A DNA stretch of 7,749 bases from Bdellovibrionales bacterium. Lineage in GTDB: Bacteria; Bdellovibrionota; Bdellovibrionia; Bdellovibrionales; UBA1609. This document shows, in pieces, positions 7,300 through 7,749 of this stretch. The notes below the pieces were generated by a model. The model was given only the letters and a program-made list of their open reading frames with translations, was not told the origin of the DNA and made no database searches. How positions within the stretch are numbered: the stretch's first letter is position 1; each line of letters starts with the position of its first letter. A program made the position numbers and the translations under genes. The stretch is from positions 1-7,749 of the forward strand of contig JANQSX010000048.1 of NCBI GenBank assembly GCA_028279085.1. The letters run 5' to 3'.

Positions 7300-7749
7300 T
7301 TTCATTTTGTTATTAATGTAAATTTTTTTTACTCGATTTCCTAAACCGGTTAAAAATTCATAAGGAATAGAGTTTATTTTTTCCGCCTGTTCTTGAACAG
7401 ATATAAAATTGTCATGCTGAAGACCGAAAATTACCACTTCCTCCCCTCTTTGTATTTCTTTTCCTTCCCAGATTTCTGTTACATCTATTATAAAAAAATC
7501 CATACAAATGCGACCCACAATCGGGACTCTTTTCCCGCGAAATAAAACTTCTGATTTATTGGATAATTTATAAGGTAAGCCATCTGCATATCCCATAGAT
7601 ACAACCGCTAGCTGTGATTTTTTTTTCGATTTCCATGTTTGCCCGTAAGAAACCGATTGATTAGCTGTTACGGTTCGGGACTGTACAATGAAAGACTTTA
7701 AATGGGAAACATTGTTTAGCTTTCTGGAATGATACTTAATTTTTGCTTT
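7297..7749 (-). CDS. alr: Alanine racemase, C-terminal domain (5' end outside window)
   Basis: The frame is open to the window edge; 150 residues are visible. The ATG at 7596 is an internal Met of the VSMGYADGLP motif, not the start. Alr interconverts L- and D-alanine using pyridoxal phosphate, supplying D-Ala for peptidoglycan. The visible part is the C-terminal beta domain: SVSYGQTW (gesvsYGqtw in the family), then GYADG (Tyr at visible residue 54), whose Tyr matches the catalytic base Tyr265 of the Geobacillus enzyme, and VGRICMD (77-84), whose Met and Asp match the conserved substrate-site segment. It ends with a GLGNRVKKIYI tail typical of the family. The PLP-binding lysine lies in the missing N-terminal barrel, so intactness cannot be judged. 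It is the first visible gene of the minus-strand set and is closely coupled to purH. A related racemase of the same fold cannot be strictly excluded. Confidence 0.9.
   Translation of the reverse strand, partial: KAKIKYHSRKLNNVSHLKSFIVQSRTVTANQSVSYGQTWKSKKKSQLAVVSMGYADGLPYKLSNKSEVLFRGKRVPIVGRICMDFFIIDVTEIWEGKEIQRGEEVVIFGLQHDNFISVQEQAEKINSIPYEFLTGLGNRVKKIYINNKMK

Noticed and set aside
7297..7596. A complete 99-residue protein starting at ATG 7596
   Set aside because: The frame continues without a stop to the window edge and the upstream residues match alanine racemase (SVSYGQTW), so the ATG is internal.

Overview
The window is AT-rich (roughly one third G+C by eye) and densely coding. Lysine is mostly AAA and there are many A and T tracts. 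Everything recognisable is bacterial. An AddAB-type recombination nuclease, a complete PurH, an alanine racemase, and a membrane protein with a GYF-like domain and TPR repeats suggest a free-living or predatory low-GC Gram-negative bacterium. A Bdellovibrionota/Oligoflexia-like relative is my guess, but no feature here fixes the taxonomy.

Layout. The plus strand (1-3956) carries two overlapping genes. The first is the C-terminal half of an AddB-like subunit, cut by the window start, with a PD-(D/E)XK nuclease and a four-cysteine iron-sulfur cluster motif. The second is an AddA-like superfamily 1 helicase. Together they look like a double-strand-break resection enzyme (RecBCD/AddAB class). The AddA-like subunit ends shortly after helicase motif VI and has no nuclease domain, so the AddB-like subunit holds the only nuclease seen here.

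The minus strand (7749-3977) reads in the order alr (5' part outside the window), purH, then a GYF-like/TM/TPR protein. alr and purH are 12 nt apart, and the purH Shine-Dalgarno lies on the alr stop codon, so they are very probably cotranscribed and translationally coupled. The TPR protein gene follows purH after 62 nt in the same direction and may belong to the same transcript. The two gene blocks converge with only 20 bp between stop codons, and I see no convincing terminator there.

No gene-free stretch exceeds 62 bp. I found no RNA gene, mobile element, CRISPR array or attachment site. Most of the window is conventional core metabolism and DNA repair. The points worth a second look are the single-nuclease AddAB arrangement, the ribosome binding site embedded in the AddB iron-sulfur motif, an altered active-domain loop in PurH, and the uncharacterised GYF-like/TM/TPR protein. 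I do not see evidence for a new defence or mobile system.
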